A DNA stretch of 64,000 bases, from positions 1,116,001 to 1,180,000 of the forward strand of contig CAWDUQ010000001.1 in the NCBI GenBank assembly GCA_963805495.1. The letters run 5' to 3'. The translations under genes were made by a program, and so were the position numbers. The notes under the pieces were generated by a model that was not told where the DNA came from, ran no database searches, and was given only the letters and a program-made list of their open reading frames with translations. The stretch's first letter is position 1. Each line of letters begins with the position of its first letter. The DNA is from DAHUXD01 sp963805495. GTDB lineage: Bacteria; Acidobacteriota; Thermoanaerobaculia; UBA5066; Gp7-AA6. Below, in pieces: positions 1 through 8,064 of the stretch.

Positions 1-282
1 CGGGCCGTTGGTGTTTGCGCTCGAGCCGGGCTGGGTGTAGCCGCGGACCTCGAGGTTCCCCGCGATGTCGGGCAGGGGCGTGGCCGGGAGAATGGTGTGC
101 ACGCCGGCACCGGGGATGTTGAAGTCGATGATGTCGTTGCCGCCCGCGGCGTTGGCGTCGAGGACCGCCTGGCGCAGCGTTCCTGGCCCCGAGTCGTTCG
201 TGTTGGTGACGGTGAAGGTCGCGGCGGCCGCGGTCGCCGTCGAGAGCAACGAAGCAAATGCAAGGCTCCTGAACCGACTCAT
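1..282 (-). CDS. SLH-chassis beta-helix surface protein, N-terminal part (runs off window)
   Basis: Only the first 94 codons are visible; the gene continues beyond base 1 in an open frame. The ATG at 282-280 follows a G-rich leader. It encodes a signal peptide (basic MSRFR start, hydrophobic core, Ala-rich cleavage region) followed by ATFTVTNTNDSGPGTLRQAV and the later GYTQPGSSANTNG motif. Both motifs are shared, in order, with the neighbours at 361-2805, 2996-5182, 5232-7634 and 15230-17599, so this is another member of the same paralog family. The beta-helix, TIG and SLH parts lie outside the window and their presence is inferred. Probably exported and surface associated. Confidence 0.85.
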   Translation of the reverse strand, partial: MSRFRSLAFASLLSTATAAAATFTVTNTNDSGPGTLRQAVLDANAAGGNDIIDFNIPGAGVHTILPATPLPDIAGNLEVRGYTQPGSSANTNGP

Positions 283-360
283 GTCCGCCCCCGACTACTG
301 CTTACTGCCCGTTCGTTCGACACCAAGGAAGGTCTCCCAGCCGTTTGGTCACGGCGTCTC

Positions 361-2805
361 TTACTGGAGGCTGAACGTCTTCACGATGAAGACGGCCATC
401 TGGCCGCGGGTATTGTTCGCGCTCGGACAGTAGTTGCCGCCTCCGCAGCCGCCGGTGATGTTCTCCGCGGCGAGCTCCTCGATCCAGCCGGCGAAGGTCG
501 AGGGGCAGGCCACGTCGGGGAAGGTCCCGGCGCACATCGGGGGCAGGTACGACGAGCCGTACTTGGCCTTCAGGAGGAAGACGGCCATCTGGTCGCGGCG
601 CACCGGGTTCTGCGGGCAGTAGTTGCCGCCGCCGCAGCCGCCGGTGATGCCCTGGGCGGCCAGCTCCTCGATCCAGTTGGCGAAGGTGGAGGGGCAGGGC
701 ACATCGGAGAAGGTGCCCGCGCACTGCGGCGGCACGTAACAGATGCCGTACTTGGCTTTCAGCAGGAAGACGGCCATCTGCTGGCGCAGCGTCGGCTGGT
801 CGACACCGTAGAGCCCGCCGCCCACGCCGGCCGTGATGGCGTTGGTGACGAGCTGCGTGACGAACGTGTAGAACTGGTTGGCCGGCGGCACGTCGAGGAA
901 GTTCGACACGAAGCCCTTCTCGAGAGTTCCGGTCGTGGCATCCGTGTTGGTCACGACGATGTCGTTGAGGGTGCCGGCCGCCAGCGGCGGCGAGGTCGCG
1001 GTGATCTGGTTGAAGTTGCTCACGACGACGTTCGTTGCGGGCTGTCCGCCGATTGAGACCGTCGCGCCGGCCCCGAAATCCGTGCCGGCGATCGTGACGG
1101 CCGTGCCACCGGCCGACGGGCTCGACGGGGGCGTGATCGTGAACGGCAGGCGCTGCGAGAACTCCGACGTGTTGCCGGAGGGGTCCGTCGCGGTCATGCT
1201 GATTCGCTCGCCGGGTTGAAGATCTCCGGGGACGGTGATGTCGACGACGCCGACGCCCGAGCCGTCGGTCGTGACCTGGCCGGAGCCCAGGTACGTCCGG
1301 CCTTCGACGAAGTCCTTCGGAAACCGGACGCAGGCGTCGTTGGCGAAGACATCGAGGTCGTAGGTCGTCGAGGCGGCCGAGTGGAGCACGCCCTGGACCC
1401 GAGTTCCGGCCGAGAGGGCCTGCCCGAGCGCGGGACCCACGGACATGAGGACCGGGAAGTTCTGCAGGTCGTTGGCCCCCGTATCCCCGTCGCCGTCGTC
1501 GTTGGCCGCGGCGCCGAGCGGGGAGAGATCGATGCCGAGGCCCGCGTTGTCGTGGATCGCGTTGGCGCGGATGGCGTTGCCGGTGGACGTGGAGCCCTCG
1601 ATGAGAATGCCTCCCTGGGTGGTCGTTCCGTTGTAGGCGATGACGTTGCCCTCACCGGCTCCCGGTCCGCCGATCACGAGTCCGCTCGCGAGGACGCGGA
1701 GTCCCCATCCGGCATTGGGAATCGCCAGCGTGCCTGTGGCGTCGGTGCCGATCCTGTTTCCCTGCACGACGCCGCCGTCGTTCGGGAGGCCCGAGCCGTA
1801 GACGACGGCGTCTCCGCCGGTCGCCGCGATCACGTTGTCGAGCACGTCGTTTCCGCCGGTGTTGATGCCGATGGCTCGGGTCCCGTTGCCGAGCGGCAGC
1901 GTCCCCGTCACGTCGGTGCCGATGTAGTTGCCCTCCACGACGATGCCCGTGACACAGGTGCCACAGAAGCTGCTGGACACCCCGACTCCGGCGGTTATGT
2001 TCCCGGAGATGACGTTGCGTGCCGCCGCGGTCGGTCCGCCGACCGTCACGTTCGTGACGCCGTAGCAGAAACTGATGCCGTTCTGCGGCAGGGTCAGTGC
2101 GTTCGCCGGCCGGGCCGTGCCGGCCGCGTCGGGGCCGATGAAATTGCCCTGGATGAGATGGGCCGTTCCTCCGCCGCTGTAGCAGCCGAAGGCGATCTGG
2201 GTCCCGGAGTTGCCGGAGATGACGTTGCGCTGTGCGGGAAGGAGGCCGCCGAACTGGACCCCCGGACTGGACTCGACTTCGACGCCGTAGTAGTTGGGGA
2301 GCGCGCTCATGCCCGTCGGGTCGACTCCGAGGAAGCATCCCTCGATCGCGCCCGAAGCCGTGCTGACCTGCACGGCGGCCGCGCGGGCGCGGTTGATCAC
2401 GATGCCGCGCAGCGTGAACGTGAAGCTTCCCTGGAAACTCAGCACGTAGCCGCCGTTGCCGGGGTAGGTATTGGTTCCGTCGAGCTCGATCTGATGAACG
2501 GAGTTGTCGGGAAGTCCCGGGCCGTTCGTGTTGGCGCTCGAACCCGATTGCGTGTAGCCGTCGATCGTGACGGGCCCCGTGAAGGCCGCGAAATCGGTCA
2601 CAGGCGTGATCGTGTGAACGCCGGCTCCGAGGATGTCGAACTCGATCGTGTCGGCGCCGGCCGCCGCGTTGGCGTCGAGGATCGCCTGCCGGAGCGACCC
2701 GGGCCCGGAATCGTTCGTGTTGGAGACGGTGAAAGTCGCGGCGTTGAGGGAAAGGGCGCCGGTGCAGAGCAGGACCACGAAGCCGAATCGACTCGGGTGT
2801 CTCAC
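361..2805 (-). CDS. Secreted beta-helix protein with TIG domain and three SLH-like modules
   Basis: 814 residues from the GTG at 2805, chosen because it follows a GAGAGGGGG ribosome site and begins a signal peptide; the open frame extends upstream to 3201 through unrelated sequence. After the signal comes a right-handed parallel beta-helix (about residues 24-410) with recurring GNxIGTDATGT and RNVISGN turns, then a DLDVFAN domain, a TIG/IPT domain (about 530-620) and three SLH-like modules (about 625-814). Modules 2 and 3 carry cysteines in PPxC, DVPCPS, GGCGGG and YCP; module 1 lacks the GGC/YC pair. A TAGAAT box (2837-2832) lies 26 bases upstream, so it may have its own promoter. Likely a cell-surface adhesin or polysaccharide-binding protein; the ligand is unknown. 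Confidence 0.85.
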   Translation of the reverse strand: MRHPSRFGFVVLLCTGALSLNAATFTVSNTNDSGPGSLRQAILDANAAAGADTIEFDILGAGVHTITPVTDFAAFTGPVTIDGYTQSGSSANTNGPGLPDNSVHQIELDGTNTYPGNGGYVLSFQGSFTFTLRGIVINRARAAAVQVSTASGAIEGCFLGVDPTGMSALPNYYGVEVESSPGVQFGGLLPAQRNVISGNSGTQIAFGCYSGGGTAHLIQGNFIGPDAAGTARPANALTLPQNGISFCYGVTNVTVGGPTAAARNVISGNITAGVGVSSSFCGTCVTGIVVEGNYIGTDVTGTLPLGNGTRAIGINTGGNDVLDNVIAATGGDAVVYGSGLPNDGGVVQGNRIGTDATGTLAIPNAGWGLRVLASGLVIGGPGAGEGNVIAYNGTTTQGGILIEGSTSTGNAIRANAIHDNAGLGIDLSPLGAAANDDGDGDTGANDLQNFPVLMSVGPALGQALSAGTRVQGVLHSAASTTYDLDVFANDACVRFPKDFVEGRTYLGSGQVTTDGSGVGVVDITVPGDLQPGERISMTATDPSGNTSEFSQRLPFTITPPSSPSAGGTAVTIAGTDFGAGATVSIGGQPATNVVVSNFNQITATSPPLAAGTLNDIVVTNTDATTGTLEKGFVSNFLDVPPANQFYTFVTQLVTNAITAGVGGGLYGVDQPTLRQQMAVFLLKAKYGICYVPPQCAGTFSDVPCPSTFANWIEELAAQGITGGCGGGNYCPQNPVRRDQMAVFLLKAKYGSSYLPPMCAGTFPDVACPSTFAGWIEELAAENITGGCGGGNYCPSANNTRGQMAVFIVKTFSLQ

Positions 2806-2851
2806 GGGTACCCCCTCTCGCGGTGGGGCGGATTCTATCCCGTCCCCGGCG

Positions 2852-2920
2852 TCACGGGGCCTGCAGTCCGAACGTCCTGGACGGGAACGTCGCAATCGGG
2901 GCACGGGTGTTGTTGTTCGA
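2852..2920 (-). pseudogene. Relic of the C-terminal end of an SLH-chassis gene
   Basis: Read on the minus strand, this 69-base stretch gives SNNNTR...ATF...TFGLQAP followed by a stop. It aligns without gaps to the last 23 codons of the gene at 5232-7634, with about 58 of 69 bases identical by eye, and about 17 of 22 residues are kept. The QM of the conserved TRGQMA motif is lost. No reading frame with the family motifs continues upstream of it. It is therefore a decayed remnant left between two living paralogs, probably after deletion or unequal recombination. Confidence 0.7.
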
Positions 2921-2995
2921 CCCTCCCCGTGGCCGAACCTGGGAGCGTCGGCATCCCCTCTCCTCGGCGGCGGGGGAGAGGGGTGGGTCGGGGCT

Positions 2996-5182
2996 CTACT
3001 GCAGGTTGAACGTCTTGGAGATGAACACTGCCATCTGGCCGCGGGTGTTGTTGGCGAGCGGGCAGTAGTTGCCGCCGCCGCAGCCTCCGGTGATGTTTTC
3101 GGCCGCGAGCCGCTCGATCCAGTTCGCGAAGGTCGAGGGACAGGCGACGTCGCCGAAGACGCCGGCGCAATCCGGCGGCACGTACGTGGAGCCGTGCTCA
3201 CCCTTCAGCAGGAAGACCGCCATCTGGTCGCGCCGCACGGGGTTGGTCGGGCAGAAGGCGCCGCCGCCGCAGCCCCCGGTGATGCCCTCGGCGGCCATCT
3301 GCTCGATCCACGGGGCGAAATTGGATGAGCAGAGGACGTCGGTGAAGACGCCCGAGCAGGCCGGCGGCGTGTAGCAGAGCCCGTGCTCCGCCTTGAGGAG
3401 AAACACTGCCATCTGCTGCCGCAGGGTCGGCGCGTTCACGCCGTACTGGCCCCCTCCGCTACCGACCGTGATCGCGTTGGACACCAGCTTCGTCACGAAT
3501 GCGTAGAACTGGTTGCCGGAGTTCACGTCGAGGAAGTCCGAAACCCAGCCCTTCACGAGGGCGCCGCTCGTGCCGTCCGTATTCGTCACCACGAGGTCGT
3601 TGACCGTCCCCGCGGCGAGCACCGGACTGGTCGCTGTGATGATGCCGCTGTTGGAGACGGACACGCCGGTCGCCGGCTGGCCGCCGATCGTCACCGTGGC
3701 GCCGGCCGCGAAGTCGGTTCCGAAGATCGTGATCGGAATCCCGACCGTCGAGGGGCCCGACCGCGGGGTCACCGAGAACGGCAGGTGCGGCGAGAACTCG
3801 GAGGTCCGGCCCGTCGCCGAATTGGTCGCCGTCATCGAAATCCGCGCGCCCGCCTCGGTCGCGACGGGCAGCGTCGCGTCGATCGAGGCGTTGCCGGACC
3901 CGTCGGTCGAGACCTGGACCGCGCCCAGATAGGTCTGGCCCTCGTCGAAGTCGCGCGGGAAGCTCGTGCATGCCGGGTTCGCGTAGAAGTCGATGTCGTA
4001 CGTCGTGCTGGGAGCGGAGTGGAGCACGGCGAGAACGTGGGTGCTGGCTCCGGTCGTCGCGGACTTCAGACCGGGATAGTTCTGGATCGTGTCCGCGTCG
4101 AGCGGGTCGTTGGCGGTCGGCCCGTCGCCGAGCATGTCGATCCCGATCCCGCCGTTACCGTAGATCGAGTTGCCGCGGATCGTGCCGCCCGCGATGAGGT
4201 CGCCGACGACGCCGGTCTGGATCATGCCGGCGATGATGTTCGCCTCGCCGGGGTTGACGCCGCCGATGATCTCCCCCACGTTCGGCGCGACCCCGACGTA
4301 AGTCGTGGGCGGAAACACGACGGTCCCGCTCGCGTCGACACCGATGTGGTTTCCCTGGATGATCGCGTCGGGGACGCCGGTGTGGATGCCGTAGCCCGTG
4401 AATCCGGCGATCACATTGTCGCGGATGACGCTCGGAACAAAGCCCGCTGGGGCCGATCCGAAGAAGACTCCCGTGCCGCCGGCAGCGGGCGGCTGCATTG
4501 CGGCCCCGGTGGCGTCGACGCCGATCAGGTTGTTCTGGACGAGCAGGCTGGCGAACGGGTTGGCGTCGACGCCATCGATGCTCGCCATGATCACGTTGCG
4601 CTGAGAGAGAGCGGGACCGCCCACGGCGCCGCCGCCGTCGGCGACGAGGTATTCGACGCCGAACGCGTTCAGCGAGGGAACGAGACCGGACGCGTCGGTG
4701 CCCAGGAAGCAGCCTTCGACGTGTGTCGCCGTGTGGTCCAGCACGTGCACAGCAAGGTGGAAGCCGCCGTTGATCACGAGCCCCTTGACGGTCGCGCCTC
4801 CGCCCGAGAGGACGATGCCGACGGCGCCCGGGATGTTCGTTGCTGAAACGACGATCTTCAGAACCGCATTCGAGCCGAGCGCCGCGGTGTTCACCGACGC
4901 GCCCGGCTGCGTATAGCCGTCGATCGTCACTGCGCCGCTGACTCCGGGAAGCTGGGAAGTCGGCGCGATCGTGCACACCCCCGCGCCGTCGCAGCCCGCA
5001 CCCGAGACGTTGAACTCGATCGTGTCGGCGCCGGCGTTCCCGTTGGCGTCGAGGATCGCCTGTCGGAGCGAGCCCGCGCCGGAGTCGCCAGTGTTCGTGA
5101 CCGTGAACGTCGCCGCGTGGATCTGCGCATGGAGCAGGAATGCAACGGCGAGCCCAAAGCCGATCCGGGATTGGGTTTTCAC
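2996..5182 (-). CDS. Secreted beta-helix protein with TIG domain and three SLH-like modules
   Basis: 728 residues, starting at a GTG (5182) behind a GGGAGGG ribosome site; a TAAACT box (5217-5212) lies 29 bases upstream. Signal peptide, then ATFTVTNTGDSGAGSLRQAI and a beta-helix to about residue 390, a YDIDFYANPAC domain, a TIG domain (about 460-545) and three SLH-like modules (about 550-728). As in the other beta-helix members, SLH module 1 ends GGGQYGV without cysteines, while an extra cysteine appears in HGLCYTPPAC. It is the shortest beta-helix paralog here, differing mainly in the number of helix turns. Surface location and adhesive or carbohydrate-binding role are inferred from the domains. 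Confidence 0.85.
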   Translation of the reverse strand: MKTQSRIGFGLAVAFLLHAQIHAATFTVTNTGDSGAGSLRQAILDANGNAGADTIEFNVSGAGCDGAGVCTIAPTSQLPGVSGAVTIDGYTQPGASVNTAALGSNAVLKIVVSATNIPGAVGIVLSGGGATVKGLVINGGFHLAVHVLDHTATHVEGCFLGTDASGLVPSLNAFGVEYLVADGGGAVGGPALSQRNVIMASIDGVDANPFASLLVQNNLIGVDATGAAMQPPAAGGTGVFFGSAPAGFVPSVIRDNVIAGFTGYGIHTGVPDAIIQGNHIGVDASGTVVFPPTTYVGVAPNVGEIIGGVNPGEANIIAGMIQTGVVGDLIAGGTIRGNSIYGNGGIGIDMLGDGPTANDPLDADTIQNYPGLKSATTGASTHVLAVLHSAPSTTYDIDFYANPACTSFPRDFDEGQTYLGAVQVSTDGSGNASIDATLPVATEAGARISMTATNSATGRTSEFSPHLPFSVTPRSGPSTVGIPITIFGTDFAAGATVTIGGQPATGVSVSNSGIITATSPVLAAGTVNDLVVTNTDGTSGALVKGWVSDFLDVNSGNQFYAFVTKLVSNAITVGSGGGQYGVNAPTLRQQMAVFLLKAEHGLCYTPPACSGVFTDVLCSSNFAPWIEQMAAEGITGGCGGGAFCPTNPVRRDQMAVFLLKGEHGSTYVPPDCAGVFGDVACPSTFANWIERLAAENITGGCGGGNYCPLANNTRGQMAVFISKTFNLQ

Positions 5183-5231
5183 GGGACCCTCCCTGTTTTC
5201 CAGTGCGCGGGAGTTTATCGCGGCGCGGGCC

Positions 5232-7634
5232 TCACGGGGCCTGAAGTCCGAACGTCTTCGACAGGAAGGTGGCCATCTGGCCGCGCGTGTTGTTGTTCGA
5301 CGGACAGTAGTTGCCGCCGCCGCACCCCGACGTCACGCCCTCGGCCGAGAGCTCCTCGATCCAGTTCGCGAAGGTCGACGGGCAGACGACGTCGGCAAAG
5401 TGGCCGGTGCAGGCCGGGGGGACGAAGCTGGAGCCGCGGTGCGCCTTGAGCAGGAAGACGGCCATCTGGTCCCGGCGGACGGGGTTTACGGGACAGAACA
5501 GGCCGCCGCCGCAGCCTCCCGTGATTCCCTCGTTGGCCATGGCTTCGATCCAGGGGGCGAAGGTAGACGAGCACGGAACGTCCGGGAAGAGGCCGGCGCA
5601 CGGCGGGGGCGTGTAGCAGATGCCGTGCTTGGCTTTCAGAAGGAAGACCGCCATCTGTTGCCGCTTGATGTTGTCGAGGAACCCGTAGTTTCCGCCGCCG
5701 ATCCCCACCGTGATCTCGTTGGCGACGAGACGGTAGACGTCCGACAGGAACGTCAGACCGATCGCCGCGTCGTTGAAATCGGCGACCCAGCCGTTGGGCC
5801 GAGTTCCCGAGGACCCACCCGGATTCTGCACCGTGATGTCGTTGATGCTGCCCGGCGGGAGCACCGGCATGTTCGCCTGGATGTGGCTCGCGTCGAGAAC
5901 GACGACGTTTGCGGCAGGGACGCCGCCCACCGTCACGGTGGCGCCGGCTTCGAAGCGGTGGCCAATGAGGGAGTTCGTGGTGCCCCCGGCGGCCGGTCCG
6001 CCCCCGTAGCTTCGGAGAAACAGAATGTCGTTGGAAAACTCCGAGGAGTTACCGGCCGGGTCCGTTGCCACCGCCGTCACGGGCTGCCCGGCCGCGAGGA
6101 CTGTGTCGAGGACCGCGTCGAAGGTGCCGTGTCCCGCGGCGTCGGTCGTCACCTGCGTCGATCCGACGTACTCCTCGCCCTGGGGATACAGGGGCGGGCG
6201 CGGGGCGCAGGCGGGGCCGGCATAGAAGTCGATGTCGAAGACCGTCGAGGCCGCGCTCGTCAGTCTCCCGTGCACGGTCGTCGACGCGCCGTAGTCGACG
6301 GAATCGACGAACGGGAAATTCTGGACGCCGTTGGGGCCGCTGTCGGCGTCGAGCTCGTCGACCGGCGCCGGGCCGACCGACGGGCCGAAGGCGATGTCGA
6401 TGCCGAAAACCTGGTTGGCGAAGATCCGGTTGCCGCGGATGGAGTTTCCGGAAGCGGTGCTCGTGATGTACACGCCGGCGTGGTAGGTGCCGGCACCGTT
6501 GAATGCGATGATGTTGCCTTCACCGGGACCGATTCCCCCGATCCTGGCGCCGTCGCCCCGCACGACGATGCCGTAGGGGGCGTTGCCGAAGTCGATCGTC
6601 CCCGTCGCGTCCGTCCCGATGAAGTTGCCCTGGATGATCGCGTTGTCTCCCAAGACGGAGATTCCCCCGTCGGGTCCTCCGAAGCTCGCGGCAATGACGT
6701 TGCCGGCGCCGGGGGCGCTGCCCCCGATGGTCACATTATTGCCGTTGTTCTGGATTCCGTGCTTGTTGGCGATGGGATGTGTGCCGGACGCGTCGGTGCC
6801 GATGAAGTTGCCCTGGATCACGTTGCCGGCGCCCGTGAGGATCGCCGAGACGTCGCAGCCGGAAATGACGTTGCGCGCCGCCGGGGTCGTGCCCCCGATC
6901 TGGTCGTTGGTCCCGGCGTCGATGCAGCGGCTCGTCACGCCGTGCCCGGCCGGCCGGGCCGTGCCCGCGGCGTTTAAGCCGATCACGTTGCCCTGGATCT
7001 GCCACGCGGTGCCGGCATTGACCATCTGGTTGCTGCCGCCGGCGATGACGTTGCGGTCCGCGGGGGCGGTTCCACCGACGACCACGTTGTCGACCGTGGC
7101 CCCCCGGATGCCGCGGACGCCCGCGCTTCCGGAAAGGGTGCCAGTGGGGTCGAGGCCGATGAAGTTCCCGACGATCACGGCACCGTCGGCGCTCCCGGTC
7201 AGTTCGATGTGGTCGTCGAAGCAGCTGTGGATGACGAGCCCCTTCACCGTGACGCCCGGCCCGGTGATCTTGAGGCAGTCGGAGGCGTTCGTCTGCGGGA
7301 GGGCCGCTCCGGAGATCTCGATCTTCAGGACGGCGTCGGAGCCGAACCCCGGCCCCAGGGTGTTCGGCGAGGAGCCGGGCTGCGTGTAGCCGTCGATCGT
7401 CGCGGTCTCGGTGACCGTCGGAAGGAGCGTGACCGGGACGATCGTCTGCACGCCGCTGCCGACGATCGCGAAGGCGATCGAGTCCGTGCCGGGGTTGGCG
7501 TTGGCGTCGAGGATCGCCTGGCGCAGCGTCCCCGCGCCGCTGTCGGCGGTGCTCGTGACCGTGTAGGTGTTGGCGGCAAGCCAACCGGCCGGCAGGAGCA
7601 GCACGACAGCCAGGAAAGTGCGGATGCCTTTCAC
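5232..7634 (-). CDS. Secreted beta-helix protein with TIG domain and three SLH-like modules
   Basis: 800 residues from a GTG (7634) behind GGGAGGAGG. Signal peptide, then NTYTVTSTADSGAGTLRQAI, and a long beta-helix with many GNFIGTDATGT-type turns to about residue 440. Next come a FDIDFYAGPAC domain, a TIG domain whose first strand is degenerate (GGGPAAGGTTNSLIG), and three SLH-like modules ending SKTFGLQAP. The 3' end is the closest match to the gene relic at 2852-2920. The stop is 49 bases before the next family gene. A TAGGCT box lies at 7686-7681, 46 bases upstream of the start. Exported; the ligand and the anchoring structure are unknown. Confidence 0.85.
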   Translation of the reverse strand: MKGIRTFLAVVLLLPAGWLAANTYTVTSTADSGAGTLRQAILDANANPGTDSIAFAIVGSGVQTIVPVTLLPTVTETATIDGYTQPGSSPNTLGPGFGSDAVLKIEISGAALPQTNASDCLKITGPGVTVKGLVIHSCFDDHIELTGSADGAVIVGNFIGLDPTGTLSGSAGVRGIRGATVDNVVVGGTAPADRNVIAGGSNQMVNAGTAWQIQGNVIGLNAAGTARPAGHGVTSRCIDAGTNDQIGGTTPAARNVISGCDVSAILTGAGNVIQGNFIGTDASGTHPIANKHGIQNNGNNVTIGGSAPGAGNVIAASFGGPDGGISVLGDNAIIQGNFIGTDATGTIDFGNAPYGIVVRGDGARIGGIGPGEGNIIAFNGAGTYHAGVYITSTASGNSIRGNRIFANQVFGIDIAFGPSVGPAPVDELDADSGPNGVQNFPFVDSVDYGASTTVHGRLTSAASTVFDIDFYAGPACAPRPPLYPQGEEYVGSTQVTTDAAGHGTFDAVLDTVLAAGQPVTAVATDPAGNSSEFSNDILFLRSYGGGPAAGGTTNSLIGHRFEAGATVTVGGVPAANVVVLDASHIQANMPVLPPGSINDITVQNPGGSSGTRPNGWVADFNDAAIGLTFLSDVYRLVANEITVGIGGGNYGFLDNIKRQQMAVFLLKAKHGICYTPPPCAGLFPDVPCSSTFAPWIEAMANEGITGGCGGGLFCPVNPVRRDQMAVFLLKAHRGSSFVPPACTGHFADVVCPSTFANWIEELSAEGVTSGCGGGNYCPSNNNTRGQMATFLSKTFGLQAP

Positions 7635-7683
7635 GGGGCCTCCTCCCTTGTCTGTGGGTGAAAGACGCAGTGTGGGAGGGAGC

Positions 7684-8064
7684 CTATCGCGAAAGCGGCC
7701 GAAAAGTCGCCCGATTGTCCGGCCCTTCCCAGACGGTCACCTCGGCGACCCGGGACCAGCCGAGGGCGCCCGAGGCCTCCAGCTTCTCGGCGAAGTACCG
7801 GGCCAGGTTCTCGGCCGAGGTATTGCGGCCCCGGAAGTCGGCGTGCTCGTTGATGTAGCCGTAGTCGAACTCGGATGCGATCGCGGCGAGGGCTTTCTTC
7901 GCCGGGACGAAATCGACCGCGAGGTCGTACTGCTGGAGCTTGTCGGCCTCGAGCACGGCCTCGACCCGGTAGGAGTGCCCGTGGAGAGGCTCCGGGCCGC
8001 CGGCGTAGTCGATCAGGTTGTGCGCGGCCTCGAAGCGGGCGGTGACCGTGACGCGGTAGCTCAT
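7684..8064 (-). CDS. 6-pyruvoyltetrahydropterin synthase family, glutamate (PTPS-III) type
   Basis: 126 residues of the QueD/PTPS family (T-fold). Zinc ligands are seen as His15 (EAAHN) and His28/His30 (LHGH). The catalytic cysteine that QueD carries four residues before HGH is absent; instead Glu25 stands in an ExxHGH motif (EPLHGH). That is the signature of PTPS-III, which cleaves dihydroneopterin to 6-hydroxymethyl-dihydropterin and replaces FolB in folate synthesis in several phyla including Acidobacteria. An automatic label of queD would therefore be misleading. The ATG overlaps the stop of the upstream radical SAM gene (ATGA, 8064-8061), so translation is probably coupled. Length is normal for the family. 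Confidence 0.85.
   Translation of the reverse strand: MSYRVTVTARFEAAHNLIDYAGGPEPLHGHSYRVEAVLEADKLQQYDLAVDFVPAKKALAAIASEFDYGYINEHADFRGRNTSAENLARYFAEKLEASGALGWSRVAEVTVWEGPDNRATFRPLSR

Noticed and set aside
5183..5231. Small gene between two adhesin genes
   Set aside because: Only 49 bases; explained by a -10-like box and ribosome site of the next gene.
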